Shown: in pieces, positions 10,277 through 19,651 of the stretch
Layout of the letters: each line of letters opens with the position of its first letter
Position numbering within the stretch: position 1 is the stretch's first letter
DNA from: Paulinella micropora
Taxonomy: Eukaryota > Cercozoa > Imbricatea > Euglyphida
Assembly: GCA_009731375.1 (NCBI GenBank)
Contig: BJOX01000035.1
Span: 345,117 to 379,444, forward strand
DNA: 34,328 bases
Reading direction: 5' to 3'
Position numbers and translations under genes: made by a program
Notes under the pieces: generated by a model
The model's input: the letters and a program-made list of their open reading frames with translations, nothing else
Told to the model about the DNA's origin: nothing
The model's database searches: none

Positions 10277-11810
10277 TTGATGGATTGATATTTTGATTGA
10301 TGGATTGGAACGTTTAATTTTCTGACTGCGTATTGGGGGAAAGGACAACGCGGGCACAGGTGATCAATGTGAAAAAGATTCGTGAAGTTTTGCTCCGTAT
10401 TTGTTGGGTACGGAAACGGAGAAGCCTCAAGAGAGATAACCGTCTTCATTAATAGCTACGTACTTCCAGTGAAAAAACCAAGTGGCAACGTGGGGCAGGC
10501 GAACTGCAACTTTTTCTAAACGTCCCGCCAGCCTGACTTGATTCTTCAAGAAGCACAACACACTTCAAGTTCTGGCGCAACTCCATTGTTTGACAAGTGA
10601 ATTGTATTGCGAACTATAATTTATTATATTAATAATCATAATGAGTAAAGAGGCGCCCCAAGCTGCGAGGTATTATTAGTTATTATTAACATTAAAGGTT
10701 TACGCAAGCACTGTTTTAATAGAATACTTGCCACTCGTAGAGCTGAGTGGGAAGCAGAAGAGATAAAAAAAAAAAAAAAAAAAAATTAAAAAAAAAAAAA
10801 CAGGTTAAGGTTATGCAGAGACACGATGTATCAGAATGAGCACTTTAACGACCTGCTAAAACCACTACCGTTGACATTTTACTGTTTTTGACCGGCTCGT
10901 TAGATTCTCCTCTGCACGACGTTTCGACTTCACTAACTAGCTTTCGATTTTCGTCTAGGAATGACTTCAAACGATTTAATCAAAGTTTTTACAGCAATGG
11001 CCATTTTCCCCTTCTCCATTGCTTTTTTTCCACGATTTCCCGAAAACCACAAGTTACGGTGAATTTTGGGGAACAAAGTCAAGAGAAAATAAAAATGATA
11101 TTTGCCGTGCACTGCGTGTACAGCCATTTGGCTCCGAAAGACTTTCCCAAACATGAAAGTTCAGGACGTTTTACTTGAAATAACTTGTACTTGAAGCACT
11201 CCTTCAAGTGCTACAACTTATTCAACTTCAAGTGACACACGAAACCAACTCACAATCTACGCTCATCTACGATCGTACGTTGCAACCCGGCAAGTCTGCA
11301 AACAAGTAGAAACCTACGTAAATAAACGAAGTGACCTCTCAGCTATTTACTGGTATTTCACCTACTCTCAGGAGTTAGGGCTTTTTGCAGCCATAGAGAC
11401 TTTTAATAAGAGTTCGTTGTGTATTTATCCCTTGGGGTTGTATCCAAACTGTAATGCCCCCAACGATAGCTCAATAAAAAGTCTGTAATACAACCAAACA
11501 CAGTCCTCAAGAATGAGAACTGTGATGTCTCGTTGTATTAGCTCAGTGAAGCCGAAAAGGAAAACTGCAACAGACCAGAAATAAAATTGCATCAGGTCCA
11601 ATCCGGACAAATAATACTGAAAAACAGGCTGGTGCACCTGTCACCAGGAAAAGTATACTTTTTATCTGCTATCCGGGCCGGAGTGTGATGCCTACAAAAT
11701 TCACAATTCGAATTTTCCTTTCAAGTCCATGGAAACTGCACACACGAGTTTGTGTGCTGTCGACAGATCGATTTGAAAGCACCTCCTACAAGGAAGGTAA
11801 TACTCAACGA
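10277..11810. other. Gene-free interval between the M50 gene and the LTR element
   Basis: The interval starts with the 3' untranslated region of the M50 gene. A broken run of about 35 A lies at 10765-10800, and TATTATTAG/TTATTAAC motifs lie near 10670. Inverted CTTGAAG/CTTCAAG words cluster at 11190-11235. ORFs on both strands (for example 10888-11178 plus and 11425-11637 minus) have no recognisable domain or sensible start context. The segment 11440-11700 might be an old LTR remnant, but I could not pair it with a second copy. Confidence 0.5.
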
Positions 11811-11815
11811 ACGTG
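11811..11815. other. Target-site duplication, left copy (ACGTG)
   Basis: ACGTG lies directly before TATGCC. The right copy is at 24062-24066 if the LTR ends in AAC. If the LTR ends in AACA, the duplication is CGTG (4 bp). Confidence 0.7.
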
Positions 11816-11979
11816 TATGCCGGCCCACCCGGTATATAATGGCAACTTCAATACTGATCGTTCCGGTCTGTCGGTTAATCCTTGGTCTGGAGATTACGGA
11901 GTCCTTACTTTAGGTATTCCTCAGTCTTCATATCGTTAGTAACAGTTATCTGTTTATTAAATATCCTACTATCGTAACA
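11816..11979 (+). repeat. 5' LTR
   Basis: 164 bp, starting TATGCCGGCCCACCCGG and ending ATCGTAACA. Compared with the 3' LTR it has six extra bases (AACTTC near 11845) and about four substitutions. The ends are TA...CA (or TA...AC), not the usual TG...CA. It holds a TATATAAT box and the CTTACTTTAGG motif that recurs upstream of internal ORFs. Confidence 0.92.
11833..11840 (+). promoter_or_regulatory. TATA-like box in the 5' LTR
   Basis: TATATAAT, preceded by GC-rich sequence and conserved in the 3' LTR at 23922-23929. The expected transcription start is about 25-30 bases downstream, near GATCGTTCCGG, so the CTTACTTTAGG motif would lie in the RNA leader. Confidence 0.6.
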
Positions 11980-11982
11980 ATC

Positions 11983-12000
11983 TGGAGTCGCTAATACAAT
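11983..12000 (+). other. Candidate primer-binding site
   Basis: TGGAGTCGCTAATAC begins four bases after the LTR. A PBS normally starts with TGG, complementary to the CCA end of a tRNA. The matching tRNA cannot be identified without the host tRNA set. Confidence 0.5.
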
Positions 12001-13292
12001 AAACGGGGTATGGAAATTTTCCTCGGTTTATCGGAAATTTTCTGTTGCGAAAGAGACATCGAGAGAAAAATGGGAGAGGGGGGAATTTTTCTGATGCGCT
12101 TCCAGGGGTTAGGTGCTTTTTCTTGAGATGTTTTGGATCTAGGGGCGTGCAAACAGGTATGGGCAATGATTTTCTTGAGTTGCAGGGCTACTTATGATGT
12201 GTTTGTGAGTGGGGCTTGGGTTGCTGACAGACAGGCGTTTTTGGGTCTGACAGCTTGCAGCTCAGGGTGCACGAATGTGGGTTTCATGTGGTGTGGATGT
12301 CGGGCGTGGGTTTCTGAATACAGGGGCATGTAAGGGGAACTATGGGGGATGGTTTTGCAGAAAGAGCATGCAGTTTTCGGTCTGTTTGGAGATGTGACAA
12401 GGGTTGATGTGACGCATTGCTGTGAGAAAGGGACACTCCCTTCTCACAAACCTTGGCAAATATGTGAGGAAACCACTCGGATAATTTAAAATATGATTCA
12501 CGTTTGCTTCAGTGTGGGTTGATATTTTACGATGTTTCTGATGGGTTTTGGGGCTTGAAAACGCAGATATTATGTTGACTTGGAGTTGGGGTTATGAGAA
12601 CTGAGGCAAAGACAAGAGGATTTTATGGACAAGAGGACGTATTTGGGGAAACAGGGGTGTGGCAAGACGAAAGAGGACATAGGGGAAGACAGGGGAAGCA
12701 GATTTTGCAAGGTTTCATGAGCGGAAGGGGTTACAACAGGCACGGTTTGGGGGTGGACATGTCGGTCTGAGGAAGGGGGTCAGAAGGAACGATTTTTCGC
12801 AAAAAGGGGGTAAGCAGGAAGGCTGCCACCCGAGGGAATGGGAATAAGGGTGGAGGACTACACAGGGAACTTGAAAGAAGCTCGGAATTCCAAAGATAAG
12901 GGGGGTTTTCGAAGGGGGTAAGTCGACGCCATCATGGCGCAAGAAGAGGACAACAAAAGCAGCGGGTATAGCGGACGAAAAGCGCGGAGGAGACGCCAGC
13001 TCGAAGGGAGAATTTTTGGGGCTCTTTGCGGGCTTTTCCCAGTGGTGAACTATTGCCGGTTTCGGCCATATCATGATTTTCGACGGCCTAAGTGACAGAG
13101 AACGCGGTGTTGAGGAGCAGAAGTGCGTAGAGGAGGACAGGGGAACTTGAAGGAGTTGAGGTTTTGGGACAAAGAGGCTGCTGGGAACTTGAAGAGAGTC
13201 TAGAGAGAGATAGAGAGCACTTGAACGGATTGTAGGAGGAATGGAAGAAGGGAGTACTGTGGTATGGGGAAAGCAGAGCATGAGAATTTATG
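12001..13292 (+). other. Long untranslated leader of the retrotransposon
   Basis: About 1.3 kb with G-rich plus strand. Plus-strand frames are short. The longer minus-strand frame (12715-13281) is a Pro/Ser/Phe-rich shadow of the purine-rich strand. No domain is seen. A leader this long is unusual for Ty3/gypsy elements. Confidence 0.55.
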
Positions 13293-13304
13293 CCCTACTT
13301 TAGG
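13293..13304 (+). promoter_or_regulatory. CCCTACTTTAGG motif upstream of ORF1
   Basis: CCCTACTTTAGGTGTTCG lies about 15 bases before the ATG at 13319. It is the same as the LTR leader copy (CCCTACTTTAGGTATTCC in the 3' LTR) over 13 bases. It may act as a 3' splice site (TTTAG|G) or another RNA-processing signal. Confidence 0.55.
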
Positions 13305-13318
13305 TGTTCGACATCAGT

Positions 13319-13807
13319 ATGGATTCGATAGATGAGAGGAAAGAGGATGGTGGAAAGAGGGAGAGACAAGAAAAGAGATGAAGGAAGGATGGGGGCAAAG
13401 GGGATCAAGAGAAGAAGAGCTATTGGAAAGAGGCATATCTGGAGGAGGAGGATTTTCCGGAGTCGGAACTATAGAACGAGGATGAGATACGTATTGGAAG
13501 AAACATATATATTCAAGTGGAAGACACGTGGAAGCTATACAAGGCATGTATGGAGAGGATCAAGGCTTTGGAGGAAGGGGATGAGAGACAGAGGAAGATT
13601 GAGGAATTGGAAGAAGAGGCTGGGACGAACAAACAGATCTACGAGACCTTGTGGGGTTTGGCGAGACAGAGACGTCGGAGATACTTGAAAACTCGATATG
13701 ATCAAGCTTCTCGGGTGCTTGAGTCATTGGCGTTTAACCCTGACGAGGAGGAAGAAATGGAGGAACGTTGCAAAAACAAGCGGCAACGAACTAACTACTT
13801 GTCGTAG
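13319..13807 (+). pseudogene. Retroelement ORF1: charged coiled-coil protein, two in-frame stops
   Basis: The frame from the ATG at 13319 is broken by TGA (13379) and TAG (13472). It is open from there to TAG at 13805 (ATG at 13517 in the same frame). The product is rich in Glu, Lys and Arg, with heptad-like spacing. The segment DEIRIGRNIY followed by a long helix parallels GEIRIGKDVY in ORF2, so the two are probably paralogues. It ends in a basic KNKRQRTN tail. No catalytic motif is seen. A structural or nucleic-acid-binding role is possible but unproven. Confidence 0.55.
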
Positions 13808-13840
13808 GATGGTAGAGGGGGAGGGATACCTCTGATTGCA

Positions 13841-13852
13841 CCCTACTTTAGG
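13841..13852 (+). promoter_or_regulatory. CCCTACTTTAGG motif upstream of ORF2
   Basis: CCCTACTTTAGGTCTCA directly precedes the ATG at 13858, in the 50-base spacer after ORF1. Identical to the 3' LTR copy over 13 bases. Confidence 0.6.
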
Positions 13853-13857
13853 TCTCA

Positions 13858-14382
13858 ATGGAAAGGAAGACAGGCAAGGAGGAAAAAGGGGACGGGGAAA
13901 AGGAGGCAGACAAGGAGAGGAGGGAGGAGGAGACACCGGAGTTTTGGAGAAAGGCATGGGAAGAGGAGACTGAGGAGGGGCAAAAGGGGATGTGGGCAAA
14001 GGGGGAAATACGAATAGGCAAGGATGTTTACAAGGAGGTGGTGGCAACAGCGGAGGAATATGAAACATTTCGGGAAAAGCTGTTAGAATGGGCAAAGAGA
14101 AGGGAGGTCTGCCCTCATGAGCTAGAAAGAAGACGGGAGGCAATGGTTAAGGCAGAGAAGGCGAAAATTTCGGCTTTGATGTTGGCTGAGATGAGGCGGG
14201 CACGATACGTGTGGAACCAAGAGGCAAGGGAAACCCGGCGACGGTTCAGGGAATCTTTGCAGTCTCTCAGACGGGAGAGACCGGAATACGCGGAGCCCAA
14301 GAGGGAAGAGGAGCGGGGGAAACGGGACAAGGATAAGAAGGAGGAGGTGGCGAGAGCCCGGAAGAGACAGAGGAGAGGATAA
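13858..14382 (+). CDS. Retroelement ORF2: highly charged coiled-coil protein, 174 aa
   Basis: Intact from ATG to TAA. The first 45 residues are Glu/Lys-rich. A core from about residue 47 (EIRIGKDVYKEVVATAEEY) is predicted to be helical, followed by an Arg/Glu helix and a basic tail ending RARKRQRRG, which looks like a nuclear or nucleic-acid-binding signal. The core matches ORF1 (EIRIGRNIY) and, more weakly, ORF3 (ITREQVRDEVSNTAMHF). I know no named family for it. It sits where accessory or Gag-like proteins would lie, upstream of gag-pol. Confidence 0.7.
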   Translation: MERKTGKEEKGDGEKEADKERREEETPEFWRKAWEEETEEGQKGMWAKGEIRIGKDVYKEVVATAEEYETFREKLLEWAKRREVCPHELERRREAMVKAEKAKISALMLAEMRRARYVWNQEARETRRRFRESLQSLRRERPEYAEPKREEERGKRDKDKKEEVARARKRQRRG

Positions 14383-14422
14383 ATGCATGAAGGGACACAC
14401 GTGGGTACCTATTATGCTAGGT

Positions 14423-14914
14423 ATGGAGAAGGGGAATAAGGAAACAAAGGAGGCTTTGGAGGAAGAAGACGAAGAAGGTGGGGCGACAAGTGAGGAGACA
14501 GAGGAGAAGGAGAACTCTGAGGAAGGGGACATGTTGTCGTTTTGGGTATCTAAGCGGAAAGAGGAATATCTTATAACACGGGAGCAGGTTCGGGACGAGG
14601 TTTCTAATACGGCAATGCATTTTCACGAGGCGAGGGATCTAAGACAGGCAGAGGAGGCCTATGTTACGGCGATGGTAGAGTGGGAAACATATCTGAGGGG
14701 CAGAGAACGGGCAATCATGGAAGAGGGGGATAGGAAGGAGGAGAGGAGAAGGAAGAAAAGGAGGGGGGAGCGGCGGCAAACACAAGACATAGTACCTCCT
14801 GTCCCTACTTTAGGACAGAATACGGCATCGGATGAGCATAGTATTACGGGAGGTAAGGATGGGGATATCGGAGGAGGAAAAGAAGTTGGGACAGATAGGG
14901 GGAGTGGAATATAA
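14423..14914 (+). CDS. Retroelement ORF3: charged coiled-coil protein
   Basis: ATG at 14423 follows CTATTATGCTAGGT, a looser version of the motif before the other ORFs. An in-frame ATG also exists at 14387. The chain starts acidic (EEEDEEGG, EETEEKENSEEG) and has a core EYLITREQVRDEVSNTAMHF that resembles ORF2. It continues as a helix, a basic KEERRRKKRRGERR block and a Gly-rich tail. The tail overlaps the start of ORF4 in another frame by 83 bases, so the true C-terminus is uncertain. Confidence 0.6.
   Translation: MEKGNKETKEALEEEDEEGGATSEETEEKENSEEGDMLSFWVSKRKEEYLITREQVRDEVSNTAMHFHEARDLRQAEEAYVTAMVEWETYLRGRERAIMEEGDRKEERRRKKRRGERRQTQDIVPPVPTLGQNTASDEHSITGGKDGDIGGGKEVGTDRGSGI
14803..14814 (+). 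promoter_or_regulatory. CCCTACTTTAGG motif upstream of ORF4
   Basis: CCCTACTTTAGGACAG lies inside the 3' end of ORF3, about 18 bases before the ATG at 14832. Confidence 0.55.
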
Positions 14915-15590
14915 GATGGATGAGGAGGCTAAACGGTTTGTAGAGGAAATGGGATATCGGTGGGGTGAACGGGTGGGAGCGATTATAGACACGGATCGGG
15001 TCCGAAGGGATGCGAGGTGGATGGCAATTAGAGCTATGTGGGAATTGCAATATCGTTGGTATAGCAACGACGAGGGTTTATAAAAGGTGTTTGCCATGAC
15101 GGAGGAAGCACAATACCAATACAGTTTCAATGCTGTGTTGACGAAAGTACAGGGGAAATGGACGGCGGAGAGAATCCATACGGCATGGGCCTGTGCCAAG
15201 GGGAAGGTGGAACACGCGAGGAAGCGGGTGAAGGTTTTGAAGGACCGGGGAGAGGACAGCTGGAGAATGTTTGTGGGACCGCTACGGATAAGGAGTATCA
15301 TAGAAAGGGTGGAGAAAACCACACCGGATAAGGATTGGGACAGTCACGAAACGCGGGCATGGATTGAGACTTTAGAAAAGGAGCGGAGACAACAGAGACG
15401 GGAAGAGAAGGAACGGAATAACGCAGTGAACGACCAGGACGAGGCATCTGACAGGGAAGTAGAGAAGAAGGAAGGGGTATCGGGGAAGGAAGAGGGGATC
15501 GAGAAGCTGGAGACGGGAGCGGAAGTAGTGGAGTGGATGCAAGGCCTCTCTAAGGAGATGTGGGACGAATGCATGCGGGAAGAGATATAG
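14832..15590 (+). pseudogene. Retroelement ORF4: charged helical protein with one in-frame stop
   Basis: The ATG at 14832 opens an 83-codon frame ending in TAA (15081-15083). The same frame continues without interruption to TAG at 15590, so the whole was probably one protein of about 250 residues. It is rich in Arg, Glu and Trp, with helical segments (RRDARWMAIRAMWELQ, HTAWACAKGKVEHARKRV) and an acidic Glu/Lys C-terminal third. Alternatively the second part starts at the ATG at 15096 and is separate. No family is recognised. Confidence 0.55.
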
Positions 15591-15829
15591 AGAAGCGGAG
15601 AGGAAGGGAAAAGGGACAGAGCGTAAATACAGATAAGGGTGACCTTACAGAAAACAAAACAAAAGGAAAACAGACGGGGGTATAACGGTGGAACAGTACA
15701 GGAACGAGAAGCACGGGCTTGGGGGTCAGATGAGGATATAAAGCGAACAGATATAATAACTCCACGGGAACATGTACATTTGGGGATCACGATTTCAATT
15801 ATAACATACTTTATACTTTAGAGTTCGAG
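15591..15829 (+). other. Spacer before gag with a degenerate ACTTTAG motif
   Basis: A/G-rich spacer. ATACTTTATACTTTAGAGTTCG at 15806-15827 includes the TACTTTAG core 9 bases before the ATG at 15830. No ORF of note. Confidence 0.5.
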
Positions 15830-16891
15830 ATGGAGTTACAACCTGGGGCACCGGAGTTCAGAGACGACGAGGACGTGGGATGGATAGGACCGACCATTCG
15901 CGCGATACCGTTTACACCGGCGAGCCGACGGGAGGACCCAATGCGGTACACGGAGGCTAAGGCGGAGGCACCGCCGGCGGCATCGGATTCGACGTATGCG
16001 AGGAACCCACCAACTATGTCGCTATTCTTCCACGAACTGATGCAACGTACGCCGGAGGTGGCACCGGAGGCATACAGGTAGTTGTCGACGAAGAACTACA
16101 AGGTGTGGACAAAAGGGGAGGACGAAGGGGGCATATACAGCAAGGTAGACCAGTGGCCGACGTGGACGTGGCCTAAGGGAAAACCAACATATGGGCCGGG
16201 GATGATGATGGTGGACCTGATCCATTTGGCGGAAGCGCTGTACATAGGGGTTAGGTTTTACGGGGACAAAGTGAGTAAAACGAAGCTGCCCAATTTCGTG
16301 AATCGGATGTTGGAGGAGGGGGTATATATATCAAACGGGGACATCAAGTCGTTGTGTATAGTAGCGGGGGCGCAGAGACGGGAGTTACAACAAGCGGCCG
16401 CAAAGATGGCGGATGCGATAACGAGTTGGGACGCGGCGTTTTCCAGGAACCAGGCGGAGGAACTGGCAGATCTGATACAGAATTGCCATACGGCTTGGGC
16501 ACGGAGCCTTAGAGGGCTGGCAGGCAAGGCGTATGACGCCATGCGGGAATATATGGCGGGGCCGACTGACGTGGGGGCACGGGAGCGAGAACGACAATTG
16601 CTGGAGACACACTGGAAGGTGAGTCAGAAGCATGAGGCGATGCGAGTGACGCCGTCGGTTAGCCAAATTAAAAGATCAAATCTCCCACTGGCGTATACTC
16701 GGGTCAAGTTGAGGAGCTTAGGAGGGGATGTGGTCATTGGCAACGATACCATGGCGGCCATCAGCGTCATCGGAAAACACTTTTTGGACAAGCACTGGCA
16801 ACAACCATGGTTCAAGGAGCGGTTTCGGGCGACACGGGGTTGGGTGAAGGGGGTGTCGGGTACAACGGCGATGACGGGCAAGATTTCCTAA
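15830..16891 (+). pseudogene. Retroelement ORF5: probable Gag-protease, one amber stop
   Basis: The ATG at 15830 opens 83 codons up to TAG at 16079-16081. The identical frame then runs on to TAA at 16889. The middle part is helical and Gag-capsid-like in size (FVNRMLEEGVYISNGDIKSL and Ala-rich helices), but no CCHC knuckle is visible. Near the end, GNDTMAAISVIGKHFL at about 16739-16786 has the shape of a retropepsin active site, where D-T/S-G-A would be expected and the Gly position is Met. The rest of the protease seems to continue in the pol frame (-1 relative to this one), so either frameshifting or an indel joins them. Confidence 0.6.
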
Positions 16892-17423
16892 TCGCCGACC
16901 CGATACCGATTCCGAGTCGCACACAGAAGTTGATAGTGGCTTGCCGACTTGGATCGAGGAAGATAGCTAGGCGGTACCGAGAGGAACTTCTGGATCGGGA
17001 TTTGGCTTCCATTCGGGATGAGGCATTTACGCACATATCCGGGGTATATCACAGGACACACGCCATTCAGTATGCTATGATGATGGACCAACTGGCAAGA
17101 TTCGCGGATCAAGAGCGGAAGACACCAACCTTATATCGGTCGATGGAGGGTTTAGACGGGGACGGAACAGAGATAGCGGTGGATGACATACAGGGGCAAG
17201 CGACAGAGGAGCAGATCAAGGAGGAGACGGATAAGGCGAGACAGGCGTTGCAGGAACAGTCGGAGACATGGGAGGGAACTTCAGAGGAAAGGGTTGCGGC
17301 TATGGGGGTCATGGAAGACAACATTCAAGCTTTCGGCCCTTTGGAGGGGGGATCGGTGACAAGCCACGTGGCGGTTTTCGAACGAGAGATGGGGCAAGAG
17401 GTACCGGGGATAGGACGGCCTTC

Positions 17424-17976
17424 GCGGCTAAGTCATCATGAGGATCGGATTGCCAGGGAGATGACAGCGGAACTTTTGGAAAAGGGATTGATCGAGGCGC
17501 GGCTATCGGAGTATGCGTCTCCGGTACGCATCGCGCCGAAACCAGACGGAACGTTGCGGATGTGTATCAACTATTGGAGGATAAACGAAATCATCAAGAA
17601 GATAGAGACGCCGGTGTCAGACGTGCGGAGGGGAATAGAGGTGTTGCAGAAAGCGAAAATATACTCGACGTTGGATCTGAAAAGCGGATTCTGGCAGATC
17701 GCGGCTAAGTCATCATGAGGATCGGATTGCCAGGGAGATGACAGCGGAACTTTTGGAAAAGGGATTGATCGACGCGCGGCTATCGGAGTATGCGTCTCCG
17801 GTACGCATGGCGCCGAAACCAGACGGAACGTTGCGGATGTGTATCAACTATTGGAGGATAAACGAAATCATCAAGAAGATAGAGACGCCGGTGCCAGACG
17901 TGCGGAGGGGAATAGAGTGTTGCAGAAAGCGAAAATATACTCGACGTTGGATCTGAAAAGCGGATTCTGGCAGATC
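17424..17976 (+). repeat. Tandem duplication of 277 bp inside RT
   Basis: GCGGCTAAGTCATCATGAGG starts at 17424 and again at 17701, and both copies end in TTCTGGCAGATC. They differ by about three substitutions and one missing G in the second copy (GAGGTG to GAGTG near 17918). The duplication shifts the frame and creates a stop 15 bases into the second copy. Confidence 0.95.
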
Positions 17977-18480
17977 CCGTTAGCGGAGGAAAGCCGCTAC
18001 CTAACAGCATTCATGGTGAGGATGACAACCTATGTGTGGAAGGTTCTGCCGATGGGGTTGAAGGTGGCACCGGGCATATTTCAGCAGGCGATGACAAAGA
18101 TGTTGGGTGCGAATTTCCGAGACGCGGAATTTGCGGAGAAGTACGGGGATACGACGGGATACGCCTTCGCGTATTTAGATGATGTGGTCATTTTCTCGAA
18201 TTCGGTAGAGGAACACATACAACATTTGCGGGACATCATGAGACGGGTCAAGGCGTTCGGATTCCGGTTGAATGCTAAGAAGTGCCACTTCTTACAGAAG
18301 CGGATACAGTACCTGGGGTACGACATCGAGAACGGGACATGTTCGATTGCGAGGAAGAAGCGGGAAGCGCTTGCGGCTATGCATCTTCCTGCGACGATTT
18401 ACACTCCTTTGTGTCCCTGGTGCAATACTATAGTGAATTCATACCGGGATTCGCAAAAATCGCGGAACCAATACGGTTGT
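17430..18480 (+). pseudogene. Reverse transcriptase domain (in pol)
   Basis: The N-terminal RT half (LLEKGLIEARLSEYASPVRI, DGTLRMCINYWRIN, YSTLDLKSGFWQI) is present twice because of the 277 bp duplication. The C-terminal half is single (VLPMGLKVAPGIFQQAM, AYLDDVVIFSNS, LNAKKCHFLQKRIQYLGYDI). YLDD supplies two catalytic Asp, and the Asp of STLDLKSG the third. The first copy ends at TGA 17716. The thumb or connection segment (SFVSLVQYYSEFIPGFAKIA) lies in a different frame after about 18395. Confidence 0.92.
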
Positions 18481-18595
18481 TCATGAAAGAGGGCAAGTGC
18501 GGTGCAGGGAATACGTGGCCACCAGCGGTTCATAAGGCGGTTGAAACACTAAGGGCACATATCTTGATGGACCATGGAGCGAAGGGGGTACGGTT

Positions 18596-19651
18596 TTGCA
18601 GCTTCCCAATTTCAACAAGAGGTTCATACTCGACACGGATGCATCGGCATATGCGATAGGAGGGGTTCTGCAACAGAGGGATGACGAGGGGCGTTTGAGG
18701 CAGGTGATGTTTCTGAGCCGACGAATGACACGGGCAGAACAACAATACTGCACGCGGCAGAGAGAGGCATTGGCCATAGTCTGGGGTTTCAAGAAACTAC
18801 GTGACTATCTGTGGGGGGCAAAGGGGACGACGGTGCGGTCGGATCACAACAACCTACAGTGGTTGATGTCGCAGGATCACACGCGTACGGGCAGGTTGGC
18901 TAGATGGCAGTTGGAGCTATCCGGATGTGACTTCACGATTGAATTCATATTGGGTAAGGAGAACTATCGTGCGGACTATCAGTCAAGGGCTGGGGGTGCG
19001 CCGGAGGACGACAATGCGAAGGAAAAGAAGGAGGAGGCGGTGGCGGACGACAAGGATACACGGGCGCAACAGCAGAGTCATGGTGTCTTCGCACTGAAGC
19101 CGGTATACGACGCGGCGAAGAAGAGTGGCATGAACCTGACGCGGTTTCACTTCAAGACGGCCGCTGCGGTTTTAATGGTCTTGGGAAAAATGGATTTGGA
19201 AGAGGAGGAGCAGAGGGCGAATTTCGACGACTGGAAACCCATCAACGGTATGGAGTATGCATCGGAGGTAGCGGAAATGCATAGGAATAGGAAGGAGGCG
19301 CAGAGGGAGGATGTGCGGTTTTACGAAGCGGCGCACGAACACTCGGTGGATTGTTGTGAAGAACACGGGTTGGAAGATGCGAGAAAGGGGTACGAGGAAG
19401 AAATGTGGAAGGAGGCGGTCCAGGGGGAGCAGACGGAGGCTGAGGTGGGGGATTTGAAACATTTTCCGTGGCGAACCATGCCCATGGTGGGGAACATTGT
19501 GATTCCGACGAAGGCGGAAGCGGCGGTGGGTCAGACGGAGGCGAAGCCGGAACTCATGTTGAGGGACACACACCCAAGCCGGGTTGGAAAACAAGACGGA
19601 GATCAAGTTTGCGTCGGTGGACATGTTCCGCAAGCTCACGCGGGACAGTGA
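18596..19651 (+). pseudogene. RNase H domain and charged linker (in pol)
   Basis: LDTDASAYAIGGVLQQ, REALAIVWGFKKLRDYL and VRSDHNNLQWL carry the RNase H Asp/Glu/Asp residues in the Ty3/gypsy pattern. FILGKENYRADYQSR is the typical end of the domain. About 200 residues of Glu-rich linker follow, longer than usual between RNase H and integrase. The frame slips near 19580, and the integrase follows in another frame. Confidence 0.88.

Noticed and set aside
11425-11637. 70-codon minus-strand ORF with hydrophobic stretches upstream of the LTR
   Set aside because: No family, no start context and no splice partners. Not distinguishable from chance.
12715-13281. 188-codon minus-strand ORF in the retroelement leader
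   Set aside because: Pro/Ser/Phe-rich composition is what a purine-rich plus strand gives in reverse. No domain is seen, and it is opposite to all element genes.
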